Source: Pseudomonas flavescens
Lineage (GTDB): Bacteria > Pseudomonadota > Gammaproteobacteria > Pseudomonadales > Pseudomonadaceae
Length of the DNA stretch: 64,000 nt
Direction: 5' to 3'
NCBI RefSeq assembly: GCF_013408425.1
Contig: NZ_JACBYV010000001.1
Location: forward strand, 4,526,001 to 4,590,000
Shown here: positions 17,392 through 25,418 of the stretch, piece after piece
Numbering within the stretch: the stretch's first letter is position 1
How the letters are laid out: each line of letters opens with the position of its first letter
Made by a program: the position numbers and the translations under genes
The notes under the pieces: generated by a model
Database searches by the model: none
What the model was told of the DNA's origin: nothing
Seen by the model: only the letters and a program-made list of their open reading frames with translations

Positions 17392-17819
17392 TGAACGAGC
17401 AACCACGCCTGGGTTGTGGGGCGGCCATCGTGCAGGACGGGCGCCTGCTGCTGGTGCGCCGCCTGCGTGAGCCGGAGGCCGGCTGCTGGGGGTTGCCCGG
17501 CGGCAAGGTGGACTGGCTGGAGCCGGTCGAGCAGGCGGTACGCCGCGAGATCGAGGAAGAACTCGCCATCCGCCTGACGTCACTGAGGCTGCTCTGCGTG
17601 GTCGATCAGATCGATGCGCAGCGCGGCGAACACTGGCTGGCGCCGGTCTATCTGGCCGATACCTTCGAGGGTGACGTACGCAACGTAGAGCCCGACAAAC
17701 ACGACGACATCGGCTGGTTCGCACTGGACAGTCTGCCCGAGCCGCTGACCGTGGCGACCCGCCGTGCATTGCCCGCGCTCAGCGAACGGCGCTTGCAATC
17801 GACCACCGCGATGAATTAA
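17391..17819 (+). CDS. Nudix hydrolase
   Basis: The protein has 142 residues. The Nudix box runs from GGKVDWLEPVEQAVRREI into EEELAI, matching G-x5-E-x7-REUXEE; the usual Gly near the end is replaced by Ala. This family cleaves nucleoside diphosphate derivatives using metal bound by the REUXEE glutamates. GCGAAIVQDGRLLLVRRLRE is the usual first strand pair. Substrate cannot be read from sequence. Its start overlaps the LOG stop (ATGA). The aromatic leader region starts 28 bp downstream. Confidence 0.87.
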   Translation: MNEQPRLGCGAAIVQDGRLLLVRRLREPEAGCWGLPGGKVDWLEPVEQAVRREIEEELAIRLTSLRLLCVVDQIDAQRGEHWLAPVYLADTFEGDVRNVEPDKHDDIGWFALDSLPEPLTVATRRALPALSERRLQSTTAMN

Positions 17820-17846
17820 CGTCGAGCCCATTCAACGGAGCCGCAC

Positions 17847-17978
17847 ATGTCCACTTCCCCGATTCTGAACGCCACCCGCCTCGATGCAGCCTGCATCGTG
17901 ATCGCGCGTGCCCAGGCATCCGTGGTCGCAGCGGCCTCGTATTTTTATGGGTATTGGTTTAGCCACAGGCGCGCCTGA
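17847..17978 (+). CDS. Leader peptide 1 of the DAHP synthase gene (43 aa, aromatic-rich)
   Basis: A small ORF with SD CGGAG encodes 43 residues ending SYFYGYWFSHRRA. Six of seven consecutive residues (YFYGYWF) are aromatic: three Tyr, two Phe and one Trp. It ends 52 bp before a strong intrinsic terminator, and the next full gene is a DAHP synthase, the first enzyme of aromatic synthesis. This is the layout of ribosome-mediated attenuation: stalling at the aromatic codons when charged tRNAs are scarce would favour read-through. No protein function is expected for the peptide. The arrangement is seen in the sequence; the mechanism is inferred by analogy with trp and phe leaders. Confidence 0.8.
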   Translation: MSTSPILNATRLDAACIVIARAQASVVAAASYFYGYWFSHRRA

Positions 17979-18030
17979 TACCCCACAGGCGCCCTAGCAA
18001 CTCAGGGTCGCCACCAGACAGTTTCTCGAA

Positions 18031-18068
18031 ACCCCCGGTCGGCCTCCCGACCGGGGGTTTTGTTTTTT
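18031..18068 (+). terminator. Intrinsic terminator (attenuator) upstream of DAHP synthase
   Basis: A perfect 12-bp GC-rich stem (ACCCCCGGTCGG, loop CCTC, CCGACCGGGGGT) is followed by TTTGTTTTTT. It lies between leader peptide 1 and the DAHP synthase. GGTCG at 18006-18010 could pair with CGACC in the right arm (18048-18052) as a weak alternative. A simple terminator for the Nudix gene is the other reading, but the aromatic leader favours attenuation. Confidence 0.85.
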
Positions 18069-18101
18069 CCGGCACATCGATTGTTCACAGAGGATTTCAC
18101 C

Positions 18102-18206
18102 ATGACCGCCTACACCACCTACCAAAACGATTACCGCTACAGCTGGCGATTTACCGGCGCTCACGCCGCTCAACCACTCAATCGAACATCCCATCGAGCC
18201 AGATAG
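18102..18206 (+). CDS. Leader peptide 2 (34 aa, tyrosine-rich) between attenuator and DAHP synthase
   Basis: ATG 18102 is preceded by AGAGGA, a good SD. The peptide starts MTAYTTYQNDYRYSWRF: four Tyr, one Trp and one Phe in 17 residues, ending at TAG 18204. It lies after the attenuator and 43 bp before the DAHP synthase start. A GC-rich segment with partial self-complementarity (CGCGCGG/CCGCG) follows but no T-run, so any control here would be translational. It may be a second sensor of Tyr or Trp supply or simply a remnant. No homologue is known to me. Confidence 0.6.
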   Translation: MTAYTTYQNDYRYSWRFTGAHAAQPLNRTSHRAR

Positions 18207-18249
18207 TGCGCCGCGCGCGGTAACGTCCGCGCCGGCCGAGGAAACCACC

Positions 18250-19338
18250 ATGTCCGTAGCCGTCAATTCCCGCTCCACCGCCAAACCCGCCGATCTGCAT
18301 CTGGTCGACACCAAGACCCGCCGCCAGACCTCGCCGTTGCCCAGCGCCACCCAGTTGCGCGAAGAGCTGCCACTCTGCGCTGCGCTCGCGCGCCAGGTGC
18401 AGCAACAGCGCCACTCGATCCGCGCCATCCTCGATGGTCACGACCCACGTCTGCTGGTAGTGGTCGGCCCCTGCTCCCTGCACGACGACGCCGCCGTACT
18501 CGAATACGCCGAGCGCTTGGCCGCCCTCAGCCAACGAGTGGGTGATCGTCTGCTACTGGTGATGCGCGCCTACGTCGAAAAACCGCGCACCACGGTGGGC
18601 TGGAAGGGGCTGGTCTACGACCCGGCGCTGGATGGCAGCGGCGACATGGCCGAAGGCCTGCGCCGCTCGCGAAAATTGATGCTGCGCATGCTCGAGCTTG
18701 GCCTGCCACTGGCCAGCGAGATTCTGCAGCCGCTGGTGGCTGGGTACTTCGACGACCTGCTCGGCTGGGCGGCGATTGGCGCACGCACCAGTGAATCCCA
18801 GGTGCACCGCGAGCTGGTCAGCGGTCTGGAGATGCCGGTGGGCTTCAAGAACGGCACCGACGGCAGCCTCGGCATCGCCTGCGACGCCATGCGCTCGGCG
18901 GCCCATGCGCACCAGCACTTCGGCGTCGATGGCCACGGCCGGCCAGCGCTGGTGCAGACCCACGGCAACCCGGACACCCATCTGGTGCTGCGCGGCGGCC
19001 ACGGCGCGCCGAACTACGACGCTGCCAGCATCGCCATTGCCCGCGCCGAGCTGGAGCGCCAGGGCATCGCGCCACGGATCATGGTCGACTGCAGCCACGC
19101 CAACAGCGGCAAGAACCCGCTGCGCCAGCCCGACGTGCTGCGCAGCGTGCTCGACCAGCGCCTGGCCGGCGACGGCGCCCTGCGTGCGGTGATGATCGAA
19201 AGCCACCTGCTCGATGGCGCTCAGAGCCTCGGTGGCGAGCTGCGCTACGGTGTATCGATCACCGACGGCTGCCTCGGCTGGACCGGCACCGAGCGCATGC
19301 TGATCGACGCCGCCGTGCGCATGCGTCATCTGGTCTAA
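18250..19338 (+). CDS. Class I (AroFGH-type) 3-deoxy-7-phosphoheptulonate synthase
   Basis: The protein has 362 residues from ATG 18250 with SD GAGGAAA. Family motifs are VVVGPCSLHD, the PEP/E4P site VMRAYVEKPRTTVGWKGLV, GFKNGTDGS, and the metal-site region MVDCSHANSGK. The enzyme condenses phosphoenolpyruvate with erythrose 4-phosphate to begin the shikimate pathway, and is usually feedback-inhibited by Tyr, Phe or Trp; which one applies cannot be read here. In Pseudomonas a DAHP synthase lies in this position next to cobN. The upstream leaders indicate control by aromatic amino acid supply. Confidence 0.92.
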   Translation: MSVAVNSRSTAKPADLHLVDTKTRRQTSPLPSATQLREELPLCAALARQVQQQRHSIRAILDGHDPRLLVVVGPCSLHDDAAVLEYAERLAALSQRVGDRLLLVMRAYVEKPRTTVGWKGLVYDPALDGSGDMAEGLRRSRKLMLRMLELGLPLASEILQPLVAGYFDDLLGWAAIGARTSESQVHRELVSGLEMPVGFKNGTDGSLGIACDAMRSAAHAHQHFGVDGHGRPALVQTHGNPDTHLVLRGGHGAPNYDAASIAIARAELERQGIAPRIMVDCSHANSGKNPLRQPDVLRSVLDQRLAGDGALRAVMIESHLLDGAQSLGGELRYGVSITDGCLGWTGTERMLIDAAVRMRHLV

Positions 19339-19671
19339 CGCCAGGCGCAGCGATACCCAGGACACTCTCCCGGGTGTCGCTGCACTCGACCCGAGCGAAT
19401 GACGGCTCATCGATCAGGCCCTCTGAAACGCCCAGCCCTGCGTCGTCCACCCTTGCGATCGTGAAGCGGTGGACGGATCGGGCTGCGTAGGTGAAGCGTC
19501 GTCCACCCTACGCCTGAAGGCAGCTTCGAGGCGATAGCAGCCGTTCGTAGTCGGGGGCCAATTGGTGGGCTAAAGCCCACCCTACAGCCGCGCATCTAGC
19601 CGTAGGGTGGGCTTTAGCCCACCAAATCGAAGGTCCGCTTTCGCCACTTTTCAGCCAACGCGCCAAAAACC
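19339..19671. other. Repeat-bearing intergenic region between DAHP synthase and cobN
   Basis: These 333 bp separate convergent genes and contain no supported gene. Copies of a CCACCCT/AGGGTGG motif occur at about 19446-19512, followed by the strong hairpin at 19562-19625. The region probably serves as a bidirectional transcript end. Confidence 0.55.
19562..19625. repeat. 24-bp perfect inverted repeat of the GTAGGGTGG family
   Basis: The arms (19562-19585 and 19602-19625) match perfectly across a 16-bp loop. Each arm is itself nearly palindromic (GTGGGCTAAAGCCCAC), so several alternative folds exist. The element lies between the 3' ends of the DAHP synthase gene and cobN. Confidence 0.8.
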
Positions 19672-22600
19672 TCAGCGTTCTTCACTGTCGAGGAGCAGGT
19701 TTTCGAGGGCTTCGCGATAGTCGCCCGGCTCCTGCCACATGCCGCGCTGCTGGGCTTCGAGCAGACGTTCGATGATGTCCTGCAGGGCACCGGGGTTGTG
19801 CTGCTGGATGAAGTCGCGGGTGTCTCTGTCCATCAGGTAGGCGTCGGTGAGCAGGGCGTACTGATGGTCATCGACCAGCTCGCTGGTGGCGTCGAAGGCG
19901 AACAGGTAGTCGATGGTCGCGGCCAGCTCGAACGCACCTTTGTAGCCGTGGCGCTTCATGCCTTCGATCCACTTCGGGTTGGCCGCACGGGCGCGCACCA
20001 CGCGGGCCAGCTCCTGCTTGAGGGTGCGGATGCGCGGCGTATCGGGCTGGCTGTTGTCGCCGTGGTAGCTGGCTACCTTGGCCCCCCGCAGGGTTTCCAC
20101 CGCCGCCAGCATGCCGCCCTGAAACTGGTAATAGTCGTTGGAGTCGAGGATGTCGTGCTCGCGGTTGTCCTGGTTGTGCAGCACCGCCTGCAGATGCTCC
20201 AGGCGCTCGGCGAACTGGCCCCGTGCGGGCGTACCTTCGCTGCCTTTGCCGTAGGCGTAGCCGCCCCAGTTCAGGTACACCTCGGCAAGATCCGCGCGGC
20301 TCTCCCAGAGGCGCTCTTCGATGGCGTTCTGCACGCCAGCACCATAGGCGCCGGGCTTGGAGCCGAAGATCCGCCAGCCGGCCTGACGCCGTGCCTCGAG
20401 CTCGTCCAGCCCACCATCCTGCAGCGCCAGGGCTTCCTGCCAGACCCGCGCTGACAGCGGGTTCATGTCCGGCGACTCGTCCAGATCGGCGACCGCCTGC
20501 ACGGCGTCATCGAACAGGCGGATCAGGTTGGCGAAGGCATCACGGAAGAAGCCGGAGACCCTCAGGGTCACGTCGACACGCGGACGCCCGAGCTGCTCGA
20601 GGGGCAGCACGTCGAAGCGCTCGACCCGCTGGCTACCCGCCTGCCATACCGGGCGCACGCCCATCAGGGCCATGGCCTGGGCGATATCATCGCCACCGGT
20701 ACGCATGGTCGCGGTGCCCCACACCGACAGGCCGAGCTGGCGCAAGTGGTCGCCTTCGTCCTGCAGGTGACGTTCGAGCAGGCGGTCGGCTGCCTGCACA
20801 CCGAGGCGCCAGGCCGTGGGCGTAGGCAGGTTGCGCACGTCCACGGAATAGAAATTACGCCCGGTGGGTAGCACGTCGAGGCGCCCACGACTCGGCGCGC
20901 CGCTGGGGCCGGAGGGCACGAAGCGGCCATCGAGGGCATCGAGCAGGCCATGCATCTCGGCATCGCCACAGGCGTCCAGCAGCGGCGCGATATGGCTGCG
21001 CAGGGTGTGCAGCACTGCGTCACTGCTCGGGCCAGCGGACCGCTCACCCTCGATCAGCCGTAACCCCAGCAGCTCCAGGCGCTCCCGGGTATCGCCCAGA
21101 GTGCGCCAGGGCTCATCGCTCAGATCAGCCAAAATTTTCGGGCGCGGGCCCGTCCACGGCGCGGCCATGTCGCAATCGAGGGGGTCGAAGTCCAGCGCCA
21201 GGTCATGGGCCAGGGCACGCAGCAGGCTGGCATTGCCGCCCTGGCCATCGCCGCGAGGGATGCGCAGCAGGGCCAGCAGGGTGTCGCGGCGCAGCGTGCC
21301 GGCCGGTGATTCGCCGAACACATGCAGGCCATCGCGAATCTGCGACTCCTTGAGGTCGCACAGGTAGGCGTCGAGCTGCGGCAACCAGCTGGCGGGGTCG
21401 TCATTGAGCTGCAAGCCCAGCTCACGATCGAGGCTGGCCTCGCGGACCTTCTGCAGAATCTCGCCGCGCAGCTCACCGGCGCGGCGCAGATCGAGCTGGC
21501 TGGCGTCGTAGTACTCATCGGCCAGACGCTCCAGATCGCGCAGCGGACCGTAACTCTCGGCGCGCGTCAACGGCGGCATCAGGTGGTCGATGATCACCGC
21601 CTGTGTGCGGCGCTTGGCCTGGGCACCTTCGCCAGGATCGTTGACGATGAAGGGGTAGATGTTCGGCAGGGCACCGAGGATCGCCGTCGGCCAGCAGCTT
21701 TCGGACAGGCCGACGCTCTTGCCCGGCAGCCACTCCAGGTTGCCGTGCTTGCCGACATGGATCACCGCCTGGGCGGCGAACACCTGGCGCATCCAGCAAT
21801 AGAAGGCCAGGTAGCCATGCGGTGGCACAAGATCGGGGTCGTGATAAACCGCCGCCGCATCCACCTGATAACCCCGCGCCGGCTGGATGCCGACGAAGGT
21901 CAGGCCGAAGCGCAGGCCGGCGATCATCAGCCGACCCTCGCGGAACATCGGGTCGTTTTCCGGTGCGCCCCAGCGCTCCAGCACCGCCTGGCGATTGGCC
22001 TCGGGCAAGGCTGCGAAGAACGTCTGGTAGGCGTCCAGGGCCAGGCTTTGCGCACAGGGCCGCAGGTCGAGGTTGTCGAGATCGTTGGTCACGCCACCGA
22101 GCAACTGATGGATCAGCGCGGTGCCGCTGTCCGGCAAGGACTCTACCGGGTACCCCCGCTGCTGCAAGGCCTGGAGGATATTCAGGGCCGCCGCCGGGGT
22201 ATCCAGGCCGACGCCGTTGCCGATGCGCCCGTCGCGGGTTGGGTAGTTGGCCAGCACCAGGGCGACACGCTTGTGCGCAGCCGGCGTGCGCTGCAACTCG
22301 CACCAGCGCCGCGCCAGTTCGGCGACGAAATCCATGCCAGGCAAGTGCGCGCGGTAGCAGACCACATCGCTCTGGCTGCGATCGCTGCGCCAGGCCAGGC
22401 CCTTGAAACTGATCGGCCGGGTGATCAGTCGGCCGTCCAGCTCCGGCAGCGCGATATGCATGGCCAGGTCACGGGGGCCAAGGCCCTGAGCGTTACCTTG
22501 CCACTGCTCTTCGCTGTCCAGCGCGCAAAGCGCCTGCAGCACCGGCACATCACGGCGGAACGGCCGCGCCTGGGGCGATTCCGGGTTGGATTGTGCGAAA

Positions 22601-23400
22601 CCGGTGGTGTTGAGGATCACGCTCACGCCAGCTTCGTCCAGCCAATCCTCGACCTGCGCCAGGCAGGCAGCCTCCTTGAGGCTGGCCACGGCGATGGGCA
22701 ATGGATTGAGGCCCTGGGCCTGCAGCCGCTGGCAGAAGGTGTCGACGAAGGCGGTGTTGGCGGCCTGCACATGGGTGCGGTAGAACAGCAGCGCGGCAAC
22801 GGGCGCATCCGGCTGCCAGCTGGCACGCCAATCCTGCAGCGACGCATTGCCCAGGTGCGGGTGATACAGGCCGACCCGCGGTAGCGCTCGAGGAGGCTGG
22901 CTGCCGTAATGCCCGCCAAGATAGCGATCAGCGATGCAATGGAAAAACTGCCGCGCGTTATCCACACCACCCTGACGCAGGTATTGCCAGAGCCGCTCGG
23001 CGTCTTCGCCGGCGACATTGCCCAAGCCGGTCAATTCCGGATCGGGGCTGTCGTCGCCAGGCACGAGAATCAGCGTCTTGCCCTGCCCCGCCAGCTCCAC
23101 CAGCCGCTGGATGCCATAGCGCCAGTAACTGACACCGCCGTGCACGGAAATCAGAATGACCTTGGCATGCTGCAGGACCTTCTCGACGTAGAAGTCCACC
23201 GAGGCGTTGTTACTCAGCTGCGCCGGGCTGGCCAGGCGCAGGCTGGGGTAATCCTCGGGCAGATGACGGGCGACCTCGGCCAGCAGCGACAGGTGCGAAT
23301 CACCGGTGCACAGCACCACCAGCTCGGCGGGGGTCTGGCCGAGGTCGGCGATGCTGTCGGCCGGCAGCGACTGGCCGGGCTGGGTGCGCAGGAGGTGCAT
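19672..23400 (-). CDS. cobN: Cobaltochelatase large subunit CobN
   Basis: The protein has 1242 residues, the usual length for CobN. Motifs include ISVHGGVSYWRYG near residue 100, VLANYPTRDGRIGNGVGLDT, HVGKHGNLEWLPGKSVGLSE in the centre, and NWGGYAYGKGSEG with LDSNDYYQFQGG in the C-terminal third. CobN holds the tetrapyrrole and inserts Co2+ into hydrogenobyrinic acid a,c-diamide in aerobic cobalamin synthesis; the AAA and VWA proteins at 14973-16690 would supply the motor. It lies 72 bp downstream of cobW, with a REP-like palindrome between, and is probably co-transcribed with cobW from the minus-strand riboswitch promoter. Confidence 0.95.
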   Translation of the reverse strand: MHLLRTQPGQSLPADSIADLGQTPAELVVLCTGDSHLSLLAEVARHLPEDYPSLRLASPAQLSNNASVDFYVEKVLQHAKVILISVHGGVSYWRYGIQRLVELAGQGKTLILVPGDDSPDPELTGLGNVAGEDAERLWQYLRQGGVDNARQFFHCIADRYLGGHYGSQPPRALPRVGLYHPHLGNASLQDWRASWQPDAPVAALLFYRTHVQAANTAFVDTFCQRLQAQGLNPLPIAVASLKEAACLAQVEDWLDEAGVSVILNTTGFAQSNPESPQARPFRRDVPVLQALCALDSEEQWQGNAQGLGPRDLAMHIALPELDGRLITRPISFKGLAWRSDRSQSDVVCYRAHLPGMDFVAELARRWCELQRTPAAHKRVALVLANYPTRDGRIGNGVGLDTPAAALNILQALQQRGYPVESLPDSGTALIHQLLGGVTNDLDNLDLRPCAQSLALDAYQTFFAALPEANRQAVLERWGAPENDPMFREGRLMIAGLRFGLTFVGIQPARGYQVDAAAVYHDPDLVPPHGYLAFYCWMRQVFAAQAVIHVGKHGNLEWLPGKSVGLSESCWPTAILGALPNIYPFIVNDPGEGAQAKRRTQAVIIDHLMPPLTRAESYGPLRDLERLADEYYDASQLDLRRAGELRGEILQKVREASLDRELGLQLNDDPASWLPQLDAYLCDLKESQIRDGLHVFGESPAGTLRRDTLLALLRIPRGDGQGGNASLLRALAHDLALDFDPLDCDMAAPWTGPRPKILADLSDEPWRTLGDTRERLELLGLRLIEGERSAGPSSDAVLHTLRSHIAPLLDACGDAEMHGLLDALDGRFVPSGPSGAPSRGRLDVLPTGRNFYSVDVRNLPTPTAWRLGVQAADRLLERHLQDEGDHLRQLGLSVWGTATMRTGGDDIAQAMALMGVRPVWQAGSQRVERFDVLPLEQLGRPRVDVTLRVSGFFRDAFANLIRLFDDAVQAVADLDESPDMNPLSARVWQEALALQDGGLDELEARRQAGWRIFGSKPGAYGAGVQNAIEERLWESRADLAEVYLNWGGYAYGKGSEGTPARGQFAERLEHLQAVLHNQDNREHDILDSNDYYQFQGGMLAAVETLRGAKVASYHGDNSQPDTPRIRTLKQELARVVRARAANPKWIEGMKRHGYKGAFELAATIDYLFAFDATSELVDDHQYALLTDAYLMDRDTRDFIQQHNPGALQDIIERLLEAQQRGMWQEPGDYREALENLLLDSEER

Positions 23401-23415
23401 ATTCTCGCCTAAGGC

Positions 23416-23467
23416 ATCGCCCGCAAGCGGGCTCCTACGCGAACCGCAGGAGCCCCTTGCGGGCGAT
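23416..23467. repeat. REP-like palindrome between cobW and cobN
   Basis: ATCGCCCGCAAGCGGGCTCC and its near-perfect complement (one base deleted) face each other across about 11 bp. GCCCGCAAGCGGGCTCC is a typical Pseudomonas REP core. It may lower cobN expression relative to cobW or protect the cobW transcript end. Confidence 0.75.
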
Positions 23468-23472
23468 CATGG

Positions 23473-24522
23473 TTATACCAGCGCAGCTTTCAGCTCAGCC
23501 GCGATGGCCGTGTGGTCGAGCTCCTGGCCGATCACGATCAGGCGGGTAACCCGCGCTTCATCGGCCTTCCAGGCGCGGTCGAAATGCTTGTCGAAACGCA
23601 GGCCGACCCCTTGCAGAAGCAGACGCATGGGTTTGTTCGGCACGGCGACGAAACCCTTGATGCGCAGGATGCCGTGTTTGCCGACCACATCCTTCAGCGC
23701 GGCCAGCAGGCGGGCTTCATCGGCTTCCGGTAGTTCCACGTGGAACGAGTCGAACTCGTCGTGATCGTGGTCGTCGCCTTCATCGTCATGGTGGGTGCGA
23801 CGACCTTCGATATGCAACTCGGTCTCGCTGTTCAGGCCCAGCAGCACATTGAGCGGCAACGAGCCGCCATGGGCCTCCACCACCTTGACCGCTGGCGGCA
23901 GCTCTTCGCCGACTTCGGCGCGCACCGCTGCCAGGGTCTCGGCATCGAGCAGATCGGCCTTGTTGAGGATCACCAGATCGGCGCTCGCCAGCTGGTCGGC
24001 GAACAGTTCGTGCAGGGGCGACTCATGATCGAGGTTGGGATCGAGCTTACGCTGGGCATCGACCTGATCGGGGAAGGCAGCGAAGGTGCCGGCAGCCACC
24101 GCCGGGCTGTCGACCACGGTGATCACCGCATCGACGGTGCAGGCGTTGCGGATTTCCGGCCAGTTGAAGGCCTGGACCAGCGGCTTGGGCAGGGCCAGGC
24201 CGCTGGTTTCGATCAGGATATGGTCGAGGTCGCCGCGACGCTCCACCAGTTCGCGCATCACCGGGAAGAACTCTTCCTGCACGGTGCAGCACAGACAGCC
24301 GTTGGCCAGTTCGAAAACCCGACCGTTGGCTTCTTCCTCGGTGCAGCCGATGGTGCATTGCTTGAGGATCTCACCGTCGATACCCAGTTCACCGAACTCG
24401 TTGACGATCACCGCAATGCGACGGCCCTCGGCGTTTTCAAGCATGTGCCGCAGCAAGGTGGTCTTACCAGCACCGAGAAAGCCGGTGACGATGGTGACGG
24501 GTAGTTTGGCGAGCGTTTTCAT
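23473..24522 (-). CDS. cobW: CobW, cobalamin-pathway GTP-binding metallochaperone
   Basis: The protein has 349 residues of the COG0523 G3E GTPase family. Walker A is GFLGAGKTTLL near residue 14, the metal-binding motif is GCLCC (CxCC), and NKAD is the guanine-specificity motif. A His/Asp-rich loop (THHDDEGDDHDHDE) lies between the GTPase and C-terminal domains. CobW is thought to deliver Co2+ to the chelatase CobN, encoded immediately downstream. A cobalamin riboswitch precedes it on the same strand (24632-24790), so expression should fall when B12 is plentiful. Confidence 0.95.
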   Translation of the reverse strand: MKTLAKLPVTIVTGFLGAGKTTLLRHMLENAEGRRIAVIVNEFGELGIDGEILKQCTIGCTEEEANGRVFELANGCLCCTVQEEFFPVMRELVERRGDLDHILIETSGLALPKPLVQAFNWPEIRNACTVDAVITVVDSPAVAAGTFAAFPDQVDAQRKLDPNLDHESPLHELFADQLASADLVILNKADLLDAETLAAVRAEVGEELPPAVKVVEAHGGSLPLNVLLGLNSETELHIEGRRTHHDDEGDDHDHDEFDSFHVELPEADEARLLAALKDVVGKHGILRIKGFVAVPNKPMRLLLQGVGLRFDKHFDRAWKADEARVTRLIVIGQELDHTAIAAELKAALV

Positions 24523-24631
24523 GATTGGCCCTGCGTCTGAATGAACGGCGAGCGGGCAATAGGATGGCAGGCGCCAGCCGAGGCTGGCGAAGGCATCACC
24601 GGATCACCCCGCCCGGTTGTCGAAAGCGTTA

Positions 24632-24790
24632 TCGAGGCAGGTCTCCTGGCTCACAGGTCATGGCGCGTAGCCGGCCTTCCCGGTTTCCCAGTGGCGATTG
24701 GCGATGCGCTCGCTGCTTACAGTTGCGGGGGCAGCCACGGCTTGCCGTGTTCCCTCTTAGCTCCATACCTATCGATGGAGAACCTCGAAG
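24632..24790 (-). promoter_or_regulatory. Cobalamin riboswitch controlling cobW-cobN
   Basis: Read on the minus strand, the region shows the conserved core in order: AAGAGGGAA, GCTGCCCCCGCAACTGTAAG, the B12 box GCCACTGGG, GGGAAGGCCGGC, and GTGAGCCAGGAGACCTGCC closing the domain. It ends about 110 nt before the cobW start. Confidence 0.92.
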
Positions 24791-24837
24791 AGCACAAGGC
24801 TACGCAGAGCCTGCGACACGGTCAATCGCTAGGGTCC

Positions 24838-24873
24838 GTGGACGTTTCAACGCGGTCGTGCTGAAACGTCCAC
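24838..24873. repeat. 12-bp inverted repeat between the two riboswitches
   Basis: GTGGACGTTTCA and TGAAACGTCCAC are perfect complements around a 12-bp loop. It lies in the short stretch that must contain both divergent promoters, so it may be an operator or a small repeat element. Confidence 0.6.
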
Positions 24874-24934
24874 AGAGCCTGAATCTGCAACATATTGACG
24901 CACTTGCCGCTTCGTGGTGTTCTTGCGCGGTTGT

Positions 24935-25110
24935 TTCAGGTGTCTCACGCCGCCGTGCGTGAGGTGAAACGGGAAGCCGGTTCGAGTCCGGCGCTGCCCC
25001 CGCAACGGTAAGCGAATGTCAGGATCGTCGTGGCCACTGTGCGAAAGCATGGGAAGGCCGATCCTTATCACTGCCCAGTGATCATCGTGAGCCCGGAGAC
25101 CGGCCTGAAT
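24935..25110 (+). promoter_or_regulatory. Cobalamin riboswitch controlling cbtB-cbtA
   Basis: The plus strand shows GAAACGGGAAGCCGG, GCTGCCCCCGCAACGGTAAG, the B12 box GCCACTGTG, GGGAAGGCCG and the closing GAGCCCGGAGACCGGCC. It ends about 110 nt before cbtB. The 700-bp gap between cobW and cbtB is occupied by the two riboswitches and their promoters. Confidence 0.93.
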
Positions 25111-25194
25111 CCTCTGTTTGGCAACCCGCGGTGGGCGGGCACGCGCCGATAGCTGCCCGTTATGCGGGCGGGCTCGCTGCGTCCCTGCTGTGCC

Positions 25195-25217
25195 GTTCAC
25201 CTCATAGTGAAGGTTCA
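25195..25217 (+). promoter_or_regulatory. Possible SD-sequestering hairpin before cbtB
   Basis: GTTCACCT faces AGTGAAGGTTCAC, so the SD-like AAGG just before ATG 25223 can be paired (TTCAC with GTGAA, or ACCT with AGGT). No T-run terminator is obvious between riboswitch and start, which favours translational control. Confidence 0.4.
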
Positions 25218-25222
25218 CGACC

Positions 25223-25408
25223 ATGTCCAGCAGCGCCATCTCGCACTCCAGCGCACCTGCACTTCCCCTGTCACAGCGTATTCTGCTTGCCGTTGGCAGC
25301 TGCGTGCTGGGCGCCGTGCTGATCTTCTTCGCCGGCTTCTCCCACGTCGAAGCCTTGCACAATGCGGCCCACGATACCCGGCATAGCGCCGCGTTCCCGT
25401 GCCACTGA
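25223..25408 (+). CDS. cbtB: CbtB, small subunit of putative B12-regulated cobalt transporter
   Basis: The protein has 61 residues: one hydrophobic helix (RILLAVGSCVLGAVLIFFAG) and a His-rich C-terminus (HNAAHDTRHSAAFPCH) likely to bind metal. This size, single helix and terminal histidines are diagnostic of CbtB. It pairs with CbtA, whose gene starts 10 bp downstream, and both lie behind a cobalamin riboswitch. The pair was proposed as a cobalt transporter from its riboswitch control and cobalamin gene context. Confidence 0.9.
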   Translation: MSSSAISHSSAPALPLSQRILLAVGSCVLGAVLIFFAGFSHVEALHNAAHDTRHSAAFPCH

Positions 25409-25418
25409 GGACGCCAGG

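Noticed and set aside
24838..24873. Inverted repeat considered as a bidirectional terminator
   Set aside because: It lies between divergent riboswitch leaders, upstream of both transcripts, and has no T-runs.
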